Of a stretch of DNA of 64,000 nucleotides, positions 46,301 to 56,899 are shown piece by piece; the stretch's first letter is position 1; the number at the start of each line of letters is the position of its first letter. The notes beneath the pieces were generated by a model that saw nothing but the letters and a program-made list of their open reading frames with translations, was not told the origin of the DNA and ran no database searches. Location of the stretch: positions 34,546,572 to 34,610,571 of the forward strand of contig CAIIXF020000012.1 in the NCBI GenBank assembly GCA_903813345.2, given 5' to 3'. Made by a program: the position numbers and the translations under genes. The DNA is from Owenia fusiformis (Eukaryota > Annelida > Polychaeta > Sabellida > Oweniidae).

Positions 46301-49300
46301 ATAAGTGTCAAATTATTAGTAGCAGAAGCAAGCACTCGGCACACATTAACTAGGTATACTATAGAATCCCTTGATTAGGGAAAAATACCTTCTTTAACCT
46401 CAGGGTCTTCTGTTGGCTCTAAAATACACATAGTAATAAATCCCAAGTCATCTATGATCTATGATCGCTATTGCATAGAAAATATCAAGATCATGAAAGC
46501 ATCTAATAATTGCAGTACAGTTCGACCTGTAAAAGTGGAACACCCTTGGTATCTCGGAAACATGTTCCAGTTTGGAGGTGTTCACTTATAAGAGGTCCAT
46601 TTAACATTATGTCAGTTGGTCATCGGACTCTGAAGTGTTCAGGGGCGTAGCTAGCTTTCAGATTTGGTTTTCACTCAGGGGCCAAAAAATATATAAGTAA
46701 TACTGAATCCATTCTTAAAATGCATTCTATAAGCATTCACATACACAGTGTATGCTAGTTTTCCATTTTTGCATACAGCAGCAGAAATGTGGTCATTTTA
46801 AAAATCCTGCAAGTATTTTCTACAGTTTGTTAAAAGAACCGAAACGGCAACAGTTGATATTTACAGAATTTGCTACTATTGCTTGCAGAATTTGGATTTT
46901 CCCTTGCAGTGCAGAAAACTAGTAGCATGTATGTATTTATAAGTAAGTATCACAATTATTGCTTGTAAAAGCCTGTTTATATTTGGCATTTAAAAAAGGA
47001 CCAAATTTTATCAGTTAATTTTCTATCTATTGGTATATCCTTATAAAGAAATTCAAATTCAAAGAGAAACAGGCTTTAACATGCTAGCCAATGGGGAGTT
47101 AGTATTTCCATATTTGGAGAAGAGTGTATCTTAATTCAAACGCATATAGCAGCAATGTATACAACTAGTGACATCTATAAAAGTGACAAAAATCACTAAT
47201 TAGTCATAGCCCTTAACTCTATGCATCGTTTAAAGATGTCACTAGGGGATAAAACTCACTTTTATGTACAGGGGATGTACAAAAAGTTGTAGAAAAACAA
47301 TGTAAATTTCAGTATGTTTAACCCAGTCATTGCCAAACAACAAAATCTGTCTACTTTCTCTATTGAATCAATTATTTACTTCCTCCTTCAAACGAATTTA
47401 ACTTGTTCTCCGCCAAATGTAGACATTTCGACATCATCCCCACCATAGGCATTTTCTAAAAGCTGACACAATCCCAAAATCGTAAAAATGAAACATCGAC
47501 TTACCTGGCTTAGGCTCGACGCTTTTATCCTGTAGTAACATGATTTCCTGGGATTCTATGGCAACGCCATTAGAAACCTCTAAATGGTACATGACGTTGA
47601 CATCTTCAGGTGAGACGTTTGAGATTGATAGACCAAAGGGTGTTTTTGTTCCATCAGCCTACAAAATAAATAGTGAAAATATAAATAATTTAAAATGCGG
47701 TCAAACCTGTGTAAGCGAACACCTTTGGTACCTCTAAAAAATCCTCCATTCAAACAATCTGTATCCCATTATCATTATATTATTGAGAGCCATTCAAAAA
47801 GTCAAGTTGACCCGTTTAAAAAATGATAGTGAACAGAGTACCTCTCCTACATTAGCTGTAAATCTACCAGTAGAGTCTGTGAATGCAACTTCTGTTCTGT
47901 TGTCGGGAGGCCCCCAATACCTGGAATAGGTGAATAAAATATTAAAAGCTAAGGGAAGGATGGAGTAAAGCAGGGGGAACAGAGTTGTTTTCAGCCATGC
48001 TTTGTTTTTCTTTAATTATATGAGCTCTTGTGGAGGACCATTTATATTTTATCAAAAAAATCATCACTTTTAGGATAAATAAACTCATTAACAAATTAAG
48101 AGAAAGCTAATCCAAAAGGGTGCAAAATAAATATATACATCAATAAAATAAACATAGTTATTACTACCATTTGGCAAAGACAGCGGCTGCTGGTTTCATG
48201 TCTACTTCACACATCAACTCAAAATTGCTGCCAAGTTTGGCAGACTGCTCTTTCTTGCAGGTGAATCTAGGGGCATCTGAAACAACATAAAGCATTTTAC
48301 ACTTCCCTCCATAAGTTTGGCAATGAGAAATCCCTTTTAAATCACTTATTATAAAATACTGTGTTTGGCAATTTTAAAAAATCATCAAAGGACGATTCTC
48401 GGTTTGGAGAACAGTCTCCTGGGCTAATATTTTTTTCATGAAAAATATAGAAATATTACCCAAATTAAACTATGAATATTCAAAAGAGGACATTTAAATC
48501 TACAAGATGTAAAAATATCAAGTTGGTCTGGAGCAGGGATAACGCTCAATTAGACCGATTTTAATAAAATACAAGTCTCGATTTGGGGAAAGAAGTTCAT
48601 CAGTGTACTGTGCTAATATTTTTTTGAGAAAAATCTAGAAATATTACCCAAATTAAATTATGACTATTCAAAAGAGGACATTCAAATCTATATTATGTAA
48701 AAAAATCAAATTTGTCCGAAGCAGGGATAATGCTCATTTAGATTGATGAACTTCGTTCTCCAAACCGAGAATCGTCCTTTCTTGTAAATTACTGAACTAC
48801 ACACCCAAAATGCAATCTCATTTTCGACGCCGTTTCGGTGCCAAATTTTGGTGCCATTTCAGCACCAAATGGACTGACTAGTCCGGTGGCAAATTTTGGT
48901 GTCGAAAGGTTTCGGTGCCGGAACGGTGTCGAAACGGTACCGAAACAGCGCCGAATGTTTTCGATGCCAAACGGCGCCGACTTATATAGGCTGTGAATTG
49001 TAATTAAAGAACAAAATTAAGATTGAAACAATGACAGGTTTTGATATGCTCTACAATAAAACTTCCAGTTGCCAAACTTATGGAGGGGAGTGTATTTTTT
49101 ATTAAATGAAGCCAATCAGTTCGATTCAATATTTTTCATATTTAAATATTCTTTTTAATAAATACAGATAAAGCGTATGCAGCATGTATAATATCAGATT
49201 ATTCTGGTTCATTTCCAAATACCAAGTTGGAATATAATTTTTATATTTCATATTGATATTTTCAAAGCTACAATTCTAATTTCATTTCATTCATTTTTTT

Positions 49301-52300
49301 ATTTTATAAATAAAAATCTTTTACAAATTTTGAGAACATCCCTTACTCTACAGGCAGGGCTTTTGTTCAAAGAAAATTGATACAAAGGTCATCATCATCG
49401 CGCAGAGAACAAGGTTCAACAGGATCAACCCATTAAACCAACCTGATGCACATTTCAGCGGTTGTCATGGTAACCTCAATGCAATTATGCACCTGTATTA
49501 ATATTAACAATAAACGAGTGTAAAATGTTTCTTGAATGAAGAATGATAGCTTGTTTTTCAGGTAGAGGTTTTTTAAATATGGTACATTAAACTATGGGTA
49601 TTTCACATTAATTTAAGAGCTGTAAAGATAGCATGTACAGGCTATATTAGTTCCATTCACACTGAAATATTATTTTTATGTCCTTGATCTTTCCTGAGCC
49701 CTACAACCAATTTAATGGGTTAACGATCAATTTAAATGTGTGTTCTGTATTTTCTGTATTTTTAGAGTAAGATATTGTATAGTAATTATTCAGGACTGTA
49801 AATAAAATTTAGTTTTCTGAATATTTTAATAACTTTTCCAAAATACATTTTCATTGATTTAATTGCTCACTCTTTAAAACAGTGGCCATGGATCATGAAA
49901 TCCCATTTTAGCATATTACATTTGTATTACATATCAATATCACTCTACTATACCTTGCTTTGAATGTTCACGAGCAACCCATTTGGCTTATTAGTAATGA
50001 TTATGTTATTTGTTTTTATTTGTCTGTTCTTTATAAATGGTTTATCGGATGACATTAGATACTAATAAGGTACTTTCAAATACTAAACAATACAATTGGA
50101 CAAACAGAGCATCTTATGCATTTCTAGGGGTTAGGTATAGTAGAGTGAATATATGCAGATTAAAACATTTGGATGTGCATGAAATGCTTGAGTACATGCA
50201 TCGAAAATCCTCTTTCAAATGTAGCATTAAATGTTAATTAGACAGAATTTTATATTTAGCTAGTTCAGCTGATTTTAAATTATCGAAAATTTCAATTAAA
50301 GTGATTATTTATAGTCTACTGGAACGAAAATCAATAATGATGTTCAATGCAAGTACAAAGCTTAATGATACACTATTCTAATTTCTAAATTAATTCGAAT
50401 GAAAACAATATTGAATTTCAGCAGAGACATTAAAAACAGATTTTATATGTCTCTGATTTCAGCATATTGAAGTTTGAAACAAGCAGTGTCTTTATCAAAA
50501 CAATATGATGCGATGCCCTCCCATCTCAAAAGACAATCAAAAGAGCTTGCAAAATAAAATTGCAAGTGTGAATTCAGATCATTGATATATTACACGACTA
50601 TAAAAAGAAGACTTTTGAAAATGAATTTTTTAACAAAACCAGTTTCCTTAAAAAATGCTTCAAACGTGTAAAACCCTCATTCTCAAGGAAATTGGGAGCA
50701 TGTATAATATACTACAAAAGCATAAGACCAACATCTAAATGGATAACTGCTTCAGTTAAGAATTCCAAAAGACCAACGATCACTAACTATGATGTCATTG
50801 TTTCCAAGGTTACAGCAAATGATTAATATAAGAATTCTTAAGTAAACAAAGTTTCCGTTAATATGCCTGGTTGCTATACTTACATTGCATTTCTACAACA
50901 GCTTGAGCCGAGACTGTTTCGTATCCAGGTACTTTAGCCTCACAGCGGATGACGTCACCATTTAGCGTCGTATCCCAGTCGCTTTTTTGCATCTTAAGCT
51001 CTGATTTATAAGTGGTCTGAATAAGGGCTCCAAGTTTCACCTGAAAGAGAAATGGAATGCTTTAAGGCCAGGAAAGCTGAAGGTTCTGAATTACAGGGCC
51101 CCCCAAAAACTTTTTGTATAGAGAAATATGTAACTTTTTGTGTAACATTCTAGGATTACCTAATTTTTTATTGTACGATTTTTGGAGGTACATTGAATTG
51201 TATTGAATTGAAACATTTTTATTTTGCCGAAAATTTTTATTTTTCAAATTTTTCTTGACCATGGTATGAGGTTGTTATTCACCTGCGGGGATGATATGAG
51301 GAATATCCCTTGGATGATATCAATATTTCCCTCGGCCATTGCGTTCCCTCAGGAAATATTTATATCATCCTTGTGATATTCCCCATATCAAATCCCTCCT
51401 GGTGAATAACTTTATATTGCCCGATTACACTAATATATCCCTCTTTCCTTAATAACCATGACAATATCCTATGTCACGTTTCATTCACATATGTGACATC
51501 ATTAATAAAACTAACCATGTCACTATGCGAAATATACCCTTGTTCTTGCCTAATTATAATACCTCCCAAGATTGGCCAATATTGGCAGGACTTGGGCATT
51601 CATTTCATGTAATAGTTATATTAGTAAATACCTGTTCTGGGTCGTGATGTAGGTGATGTTTCATCTCATCAGTGACATCTTTATCTCCAATGAAAGCACG
51701 CACTTCAGCACGACTGTTACTATCTTTCGCAACACATGCAAATCCACCTTTGACATTCTCTTTTAACACAATAGTGTCGCCATCTACTGGTCGATATTTA
51801 TCAGCATCGGGGGCATATTGTTTCAAAATAATATTCACCGGAACTGAAAACAGAAAAGATAGAGTTATAGAGATGGGGTTACTTAAGAGATATTGACTAA
51901 AGAGCAGGGGTAATATCGTCGAATACACCCCACAGGGCTAGGCACAAACATGTTTTTGAGCCTATCCCTAATTCGACGATATTACCCCTGAGGTCTATAT
52001 TACGATTCGAACATGAAAACTCACCAAAATGTTTAGAATATTCATTATGGTCCGCCATTACTATGGCCCGTCGTCATGACGTCACACATTACTCGTATTA
52101 CCAGGGGTATTGTTCACGAATATACCACTGGTGAAATGTTGACATCGTTTACAGTTTATAGAAGGCATGAATACAGTCATGTTCGAATAATATATACACC
52201 CCCCCTCAATAAGATTGGTCTCTTTTTGGATCACTTATCAAAGCCTATTTATGTATGGTGATTTGAAAAATATGTCAAATATGAATTAAACTGTTTAACT

Positions 52301-55300
52301 GAATGTCTAACTTATCCTTCACCAGGCCAAACATTTTTCATTTCAGGAATGGATTAATCAGAACACTTTTTTGGTCCCATTTTTCCTCCCATTTACTCCC
52401 ATGTTAAAAAAAAGTTAAGGAAAAAATACAGATCCAAACAAACAATGAAATGTTCTATAATATGTGAAAATGGCTAAAATTGTAAAGTGAAACATGTGTC
52501 AAATAAAAAAATTGTGTTGGGAGTTACATTCTCATTGCTGAGCTACATGCATGTAAATTTTTATATTTTTTATAGGGGTCTCTTACCATTAAGCTTTACA
52601 TTGGTGTATGTTGGTACATCTTCCTTTGGTCCAGGTAGGGCCTGACATCCTATCTCCCCATCATCTCCGTTCTGAGCATCTACAATGAGAAACAATGGAA
52701 TACAATGGATGTAATGAGTTAAAACAATGGATATAATGAGCTAAAACAATAGATGTAAAGAGCTAAAACAATGGATGTGATGAGTTAAAACAATGGATGC
52801 AATGAGCTAAAACAATGGATGTAATATTAATGAGTTGAAACAATGGATGTAATGAGCTAAAACAATAGATGTAACGAGCTAAAACAATGGATGTGATGAG
52901 TTAAAACAATGGATGCAATGAGCTAAAACAATGGATGTAATATTAATGAGTTGAAACAATGGATGTAATGAGCTAAAGCAATGGAGCTAATGAGCTAAAA
53001 CAATGGATGTAATGAGCTAAAACAATGGATGAATTGAGCTAAAACAATGGATGTAATGAGCTAAAACAATGGATGTAATGAGCTAAAACAATGGATGGAA
53101 TGAGCTCATAAATGGATGCAATGAGCTAAAACAATGGATGGAATAAACTAAAACAATGAATGTAATGAGCTAAAATAATGGATGTAATGAGCTAAAACAA
53201 TGGAGCCAATGAGTAAAACCAATGGATATCAAAACAAATGACAACGAATTTGCATTTCAAAATTCCCTCCTCTTGGAACAATGTACCATATCGAATTCCC
53301 ACCCAAGGACAATATTGCTGCCATGTATACCGTCGAATGGTGTATTAAAATAACATAAAATTGACCCCAAGCAGAAGCAATCACTGGAAGTATTGATCAA
53401 AATAATTTTATTTAATTTTATACACTACTATATCCGGATAACATCCTTATTAATTCCTGAATTAACTTACTTCTGAGTGTACCATAAAGTACCCTTGAAA
53501 TCCAAATTCCAATAAAATGCAAATAGTCACAGGAAGTTATACTCATAATTTAATTGTGTGATTAAGTTAATGAAAACACAGAATGAAATTCTGCACTATT
53601 TAGAAAAGTTAAACCTTTATAAATGGAACACCTTTTGTAAATCAAAATAGTGTTCCACTTTGGGCCGAAGTTCCACTTTGGGCTGAAGTTCCACTTTGAA
53701 AGTGCCTCTGTAAAAGAGATTCATCTTATATCAAGTTGTGTTATTACAGTAAACTGATTTGGAAAAGTGTTCCACAAATAGAGGTGTCCTACTTAAGTGT
53801 GTTCTACAATACAGATTTTACTGTATAGTCTAATGTGTGAGGGTTGATTTGATAATAAGTTTAACCGCAAATAAAGTTACTCATATATTTACAGTGGTGT
53901 CACTTTATTCAATTTGATCCAAATCAACATGTGACCCCAGCTCTCCGCCTCCGCCTTTTAATACGTATCCCCACTTAATAGAATACTGTGGGAATTCAAA
54001 CTGAGTTATTTACCAACTAACGACCTTTATTTTTCAATGACAAAACTAAATACATATTCCTTTAACATTTTGTATGCTTGGTAAATAGCCTTTATCAATA
54101 GAACTATTTGAAGTGCATACTATTTATTCTTAAAATACTGCACTATGACAAACCATTTTCAGATATGTTTTATGGTGTATTTTTCAGAATTGAGATTTTA
54201 GATGTGGTACATACAGTAAAAACATGAGGTTCATCCACATTTTGTATGTCTTAAATGTTATATTGAATTTTGATATATAAATGAGTTGAAAGTGTTTCTA
54301 AATGTTTCTTATTGTGCTTGAAAATGAGCTTCTATTTTTGAGCACCTTGGATGGTCATATCTACTGACTCTTCGCCTCTAACAGACCACCCCCCCCCCTA
54401 CCTCATGCAAGATGAAAAATATACATAGCAATATACAGCCAACCTACAAAAGTACCATTATAGCACCATACTCAAATGGTACAGTAGGGCACCATACTAT
54501 TGATGTTCTGTATGTTGTTTGCAATATAAAGCCAATCTGCAAAAGTACCATACAGCACCATACTCAAATCATACAGTAGGGCACCATACTCATGTACTGT
54601 ATGTTGTTTGCAGATTACAAGGTGTTGTCAATATAGGTAATAAACTCTACTAAAATTGGAGAATTATGATACTGAAAAACATGTTGAAGCATTTATGTTA
54701 ATTGAAGCATTTATTTTAATTGAAGCATTTGTTCTAATTGAAGCATTTAATGATGTTACATCAAACCTTCAAAGAACATGGTGAATATGTTGTTTGTAAT
54801 AATATGACATTATCCAATCTAAATTCAGGCAATTAGAGTTATGTGATAATTAATTAGGACAAGTTGTTAATTGAAACAACTAAAATTATGCCAACACCTT
54901 TTCTGTACATTGAACTTATTTTCAGTTTCTATTTTAGCAACATGTGGTTCAAACTCATAGACAGTGCATCAGAGTATTGCAGCTTTATACCATCTATTAA
55001 ATGCTTTATATCAGCCTCTGGATCGTATATGGTACTTCTTTAAGGCCTCGTATCCCCCTCCCTACATACCCCTCATCTTCAGCAAGGAGAAATGGGTCAG
55101 GAGGAATGGGGGGAGGGGTGCTCAAAAATCTATAGTTCTCATTCATAAGGTAATTCTGTCATAAGGGATATTGGGCTTTGACTACATACATGTATAAACA
55201 CTTTGAGTTAATTTTATACCAAGGACAGGTAAACTAACTATGGGATAAACAAACTTAAAAAGCATAAATAGTACCTTGTATAGTTAGAATCACGGTCCCT

Positions 55301-55535
55301 ACATCAGCAGATTGGGAAAATTCTGTTTTATAACGTCCAGTGGCGCCGAATTCTTCCTTCACAACATGATTGGTCGAAATCTCAACAGCCTTGCCGTCGA
55401 CCTTCTTGAAGAACCTAACAAAGTAGGCGTTACTGTCGAAGCCATCTGAGGCAACGCACGTTACTCTTATTTCTTCACCCTGCAACTTAGGCTGATCTGG
55501 CCCCGTGATCTCTATGACTATTCCATTTACTGCAC
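43209..55535 (-). CDS. GPI-anchored-like three-Ig-domain surface protein (9 exons, 5' end missing)
   Basis: Exons in transcription order: 55535-55275, 52679-52587, 51843-51632, 51040-50884, 48276-48168, 47920-47842, 47658-47505, 46418-46389, 43309-43209. Phases match at every junction, giving about 397 aa. Ig1 (exons 1-2) has cysteines in IRVTC and GEIGC; Ig2 (3-4) in GGFAC and DVIRC. Ig3 (5-7) has LMCEVDM, FAKWYW and MYHLEVSNG, where the expected second cysteine is Leu. A D/E/K/P-rich stalk precedes SSQVAASLTFVIAMVAAS + ILNH-stop: small residues then a hydrophobic run with no cytoplasmic tail, as in GPI signals. A role in cell adhesion or recognition is inferred from this architecture; I do not recognise the specific family. 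NRT and NVS are N-glycosylation sites. The signal-peptide exon is expected beyond 55535 but was not found. Confidence 0.85.
43620..44095. repeat. ~24-bp degenerate minisatellite in Ig-gene intron
   Basis: About 20 degenerate copies of 'acacagccaatgagggcata' + 'caaa'. The - strand frames at 43621-43860 and 43805-44077 (LIGCVC, CPYWL iterations) are its translation. Confidence 0.9.
44356..44464. repeat. Short hairpin
   Basis: 'aggaccagtctttttc' and 'gaaaaagactggtcct' are perfect inverses about 75 bp apart. Confidence 0.7.
44470..45380. other. Intronic DNA, nothing recognised
   Basis: The frame at 44522-44791 has no motif I know; the rest is AT-rich. Confidence 0.4.
45386..45595. mobile_element. 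CAGTGATCTC MITE, complete copy (~210 bp)
   Basis: Left 'acagtgatctcgctagga' and right 'actggggagatcactgta' are inverted, flanked by TA. The interior 'ctcattttcacaattcagac' matches 6715-6735 and 8828-8850 in reverse. Confidence 0.8.
45710..46040 (+). repeat. TTTGCCTCCCTCATCCAA minisatellite
   Basis: A dozen imperfect copies of 'tttgcctccctcatccaa' with spacers such as 'taaacatga'. Frames at 45731-45916, 45901-46089 and 45933-46157 are translations of it. Confidence 0.85.
46389..46418 (-). CDS. Ig-protein microexon (30 bp)
   Basis: Between 'tattttag' and 'g|gtattt', in phase 1 on both sides, it adds EPTEDPEVKE to the acidic stalk. Its symmetric phase means it could be skipped without shifting the frame, so alternative splicing of stalk length is plausible. 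Confidence 0.75.
46512..46640. repeat. Partial GTAAAACCTGT-family element
   Basis: 'tacagttcgacctgtaaaag' + 'tggaacacccttggtatc' and 'gaggtgttcacttataagag'. Same internal wording as 53620-53820. Confidence 0.55.
46640..47500. other. Intronic DNA, nothing recognised
   Basis: Dispersed 'ggggcgtagctagc' type sequence at 46643 suggests more repeat debris, but no element ends were placed. Confidence 0.35.
47505..47658 (-). CDS. Ig-protein exon 7 (end of Ig3)
   Basis: It reads ADGTKTPFGLSISNVSPEDV then NVMYHLEVSNGVAIESQEIM and LLQDKSVEPKP. S-I-x-N-V-x-P-E-D is the E-F loop of an Ig domain, and the F-strand reads M-Y-H-L rather than x-Y-x-C. Phase 0 in, 1 out. Confidence 0.88.
47842..47920 (-). 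CDS. Ig-protein exon 6
   Basis: It completes the W codon from exon 5 and reads YWGPPDNRTEVAFTDSTGRF then TANVGE. It contains the NRT glycosylation site. Acceptor 'attccag' and donor 'gag|gtactc'. Confidence 0.88.
48168..48276 (-). CDS. Ig-protein exon 5 (start of Ig3)
   Basis: It reads APRFTCKKEQSAKLGSNFEL then MCEVDMKPAAAVFAKW. Two cysteines sit close together (FTC and LMC). The acceptor lies about 20 bp from the end of a MITE at 48300. Confidence 0.9.
48386..48780. repeat. Nested palindrome with direct duplication
   Basis: Outer inverse pair 'aggacgattctcggtttgga' / 'tccaaaccgagaatcgtcct'. Inside, 'aaaatatagaaatattaccc' + 'aaattaaa' + 'tatga.tattcaaaagagga' occurs twice (48440 and 48628). 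Confidence 0.8.
48820..48990. repeat. GGTGCCGAAACGG short iterations
   Basis: Repeated 'ttcggtgcc', 'ggtgccaaattttggtg' and 'cgaaacggtaccgaaacag', locally self-complementary. Confidence 0.6.
49100..50880. other. Intronic DNA, nothing recognised
   Basis: No exon or element ends were found between Ig-protein exons 5 and 4. The frame at 50037-50237 has no known motif. Confidence 0.4.
50884..51040 (-). CDS. Ig-protein exon 4 (end of Ig2)
   Basis: It reads VKLGALIQTTYKSELKMQKS then DWDTTLNGDVIRCEAKVPGY and ETVSAQAVVEMQ. N-G-D-V-I-R-C-E-A is the F-strand. Acceptor 'tctctttcag', donor 't|gtaagt'. Confidence 0.9.
51264..51415. mobile_element. Hairpin repeat (~150 bp) in Ig-gene intron
   Basis: 'ggttgttattcacctgcggg' faces 'ccctcctggtgaataac', and 'gatgatatgaggaatatccc' faces 'ccttgtgatattccccatat'. 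Nested 'gatatcaatatttccctc' and 'gaggaaatatttatatcatc' complete the stem. Confidence 0.7.
51632..51843 (-). CDS. Ig-protein exon 3 (start of Ig2)
   Basis: It reads VPVNIILKQYAPDADKYRPV then ENVKGGFACVAKDSNSRAEV and HLHHDPEQ. G-G-F-A-C-V-A is the B-strand. Phase 1 in, 0 out. Acceptor 'tgttttcag', donor 'cag|gtattt'. Confidence 0.9.
51900..51992. repeat. Hairpin with GGGGTAATATCGTCGAAT arms
   Basis: 'aggggtaatatcgtcgaat' and 'attcgacgatattacccct' are exact inverses around an imperfect 'ggctaggcacaaacatg' loop. Confidence 0.8.
52000..52560. other. Intronic DNA, nothing recognised
   Basis: No exon or placed repeat apart from a short C run near 52199. Confidence 0.4.
52587..52679 (-). CDS. Ig-protein exon 2 (end of Ig1)
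   Basis: It reads DAQNGDDGEIGCQALPGPKE then DVPTYTNVKLN. D-D-G-E-I-G-C-Q-A is the F-strand with its cysteine. Phase 1 on both sides, 31 codons. Confidence 0.88.
52690..53225. repeat. 22-bp minisatellite in Ig-gene intron
   Basis: About 24 copies of 'aatgagctaaaacaatggat' + 'gt', with a longer block 'gatgtaatattaatgagttg' repeated at 52817 and 52938 as part of a higher-order unit of about 121 bp. It starts about 10 bp upstream of exon 2's acceptor in transcription sense. Confidence 0.92.
53605..53824. repeat. GTAAAACCTGT-family element
   Basis: 'aaatggaacaccttttgtaa', several 'gttccactttgg(g/c)', then 'gtgttctacaatacagattt' + 'tactgta'. Confidence 0.6.
53825..55260. other. Intron 1 DNA with short local repeats
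   Basis: Short duplications only: 'gcaccatactcaaat' blocks at 54460-54600 and three 'ttaattgaagcattt' at 54690-54750. No exon seen. Confidence 0.45.
55275..55535 (-). CDS. Ig-protein exon 1 of the readable part (Ig1)
   Basis: Enters in phase 1: AVNGIVIEITGPDQPKLQGE, then EIRVTCVASDGFDSNAYFVR and RYKTEFSQSADVGTVILTIQ. V-T-C is the B-strand. Reading through the acceptor gives a possible start MTSCILCVLGAV, but the 'tgtgttttag|g' acceptor and phase-1 pattern favour an upstream exon. Confidence 0.9.
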
Positions 55536-55757
55536 CTAAAACACATAAAATACAAGATGTCAAGATTCAGGCTAAATTAAGTATTTTTTAGTCTTGATTC
55601 CAGACCTTCAGTTCCTGTTGTTGATGTAGGATGGGGGAATCTTGAAGCAAAACAAAGTATTTTATTACCTTTGGATATCATTTTCAGTTTTAGTTAAAAC
55701 ACATCTGAATATTATTGTAATGACCTTCGATATCATATTGCTAATACAATCTTAGCT

Positions 55758-55990
55758 GTGGTGGCTATCCTTTATGGCTCAGGGGTAGAGCATGTGACTC
55801 AAGAGCGGAAGGTCCTGGGTTCGATTCCCGTACGGGGCGTTGAATTTAGCACACTCTCTGAGTCTAGTATCTGGCTCGGTTCACTACAGCACCCAAACGG
55901 ATGTGCCCAAGGGTCGTTACATTATAGGTTTGGTGAGGCTAGTGAGGTATAAAAGTTGGTGAGGCTAATTGCCTCGCCTGGCTCATGTTC
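55758..55990 (+). mobile_element. tRNA-derived SINE, copy 1
   Basis: A-box-like 'tggctcaggggtagagc' at 55775-55791 and B box 'ggttcgattcc' at 55818-55828 are 26 bp apart, with the tRNA T-arm 'ggtcctgggttcgattcc'. The non-tRNA body 'gaatttagcacactctctga' + 'gtctagtatctggctc' is shared with copy 2. No intact cloverleaf, so not a tRNA gene. Confidence 0.8.
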
Positions 55991-56611
55991 TAGTACCCGC
56001 ATATCATGTCAAATTCTATTTCTGCTTGATATTAGCATATGTGTCAAGTCATACAGAAGTTCTGACTATTTTTGAACACTCAATCAATCAAACTTTTCTA
56101 ATTAATCTTAAGCATGAAACTGGAAATGACTTCCAATGCAGATGCTACATAGATATGATATGGAATATTAGACTCTGTTGAGAAAATTAGTTTGCTAAGC
56201 AGGGCTGTGTGGAGCTAACTTTTGCCAAGGGGGTTTCAGTTTTTGAAATACACATGTATCTAGGGGTTTCAAATTTGACAATTTCAGCTCAAAATTACTA
56301 ATAAAAAAGGCTGTATGGTTATATGAAAAAAAAATTGGGCCAGGGGGTCACTTAACTCTCCCTGGCTATGGGGCTGCTAAATGAGAAAAATTGTATTTGT
56401 TTCTTTTTATGGATTAACCCCTCTGTCTCCCCAAATGTCAGAGCCTAGTATATTAAATGAAGCTCTCTTTTAAGAACTAAAACCAAACTGTTGAAAAAGG
56501 TTACATAATTCAAAATAACTGGCATTTTTACAATAAGTTTCTGTAAATTGTGTCAACTCAAAGTTATATGGGGCATAGTGCACTACATTGGATATAACTG
56601 ATGTCAGTTAT

Positions 56612-56800
56612 TCAAACAAACAAACAAACAAATATACAAACAAACAAACAAATGAATATACTAACAAACAAATATACAAACAAACAAACGAACAAACACA
56701 AACAAACAAATGAATATACAAACAAACAAACAAATATACAAACAAACAACCAAACACATATACAAACAAACAAACAAATATAGATAAATAAAAATGTGGG
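56612..56800. repeat. (AAAC)n / ATACAAACAAAC microsatellite
   Basis: Iterated 'acaaacaaacaaatatac'. The long frames on both strands (KQTNIQTNK; CLFVCIFVCLF) are its translation. Confidence 0.95.
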
Positions 56801-56899
56801 AAAACAGATAAGAAAACATAGATAGATAACCATACATTTTAATAAAATCACTTAAAAAATACAGCCCATCAAAAATCATGTTAGCAATCCGCCTCCTGC

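Larger units (their letters stand above)
48300..49092. mobile_element. CACTCCCCTCC-type MITE beside exon 5
   Basis: Left TA + 'cacttccctccataagtttg' and right 'gccaaacttatggaggggag' + 'tg' + TA. It contains a second palindrome (48386-48780) with 'aaggacgattctcggtttgg' facing 'ccaaaccgagaatcgtcctt', and an internal direct duplication of about 170 bp. Confidence 0.8.

Noticed and set aside
52690-53225. CRISPR-like array
   Set aside because: Units are contiguous with no unique spacers, in a eukaryotic intron.
55535-55563. Gene start at MTSCILCVLGAV reading through the acceptor
   Set aside because: Short for a signal peptide and lacking a basic start; a good acceptor and the phase-1 pattern indicate an upstream exon.
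55775-55830. A tRNA gene from the A/B boxes
   Set aside because: No acceptor stem pairing, and the same body without tRNA follows a second copy at 59.7 kb; it is a SINE.
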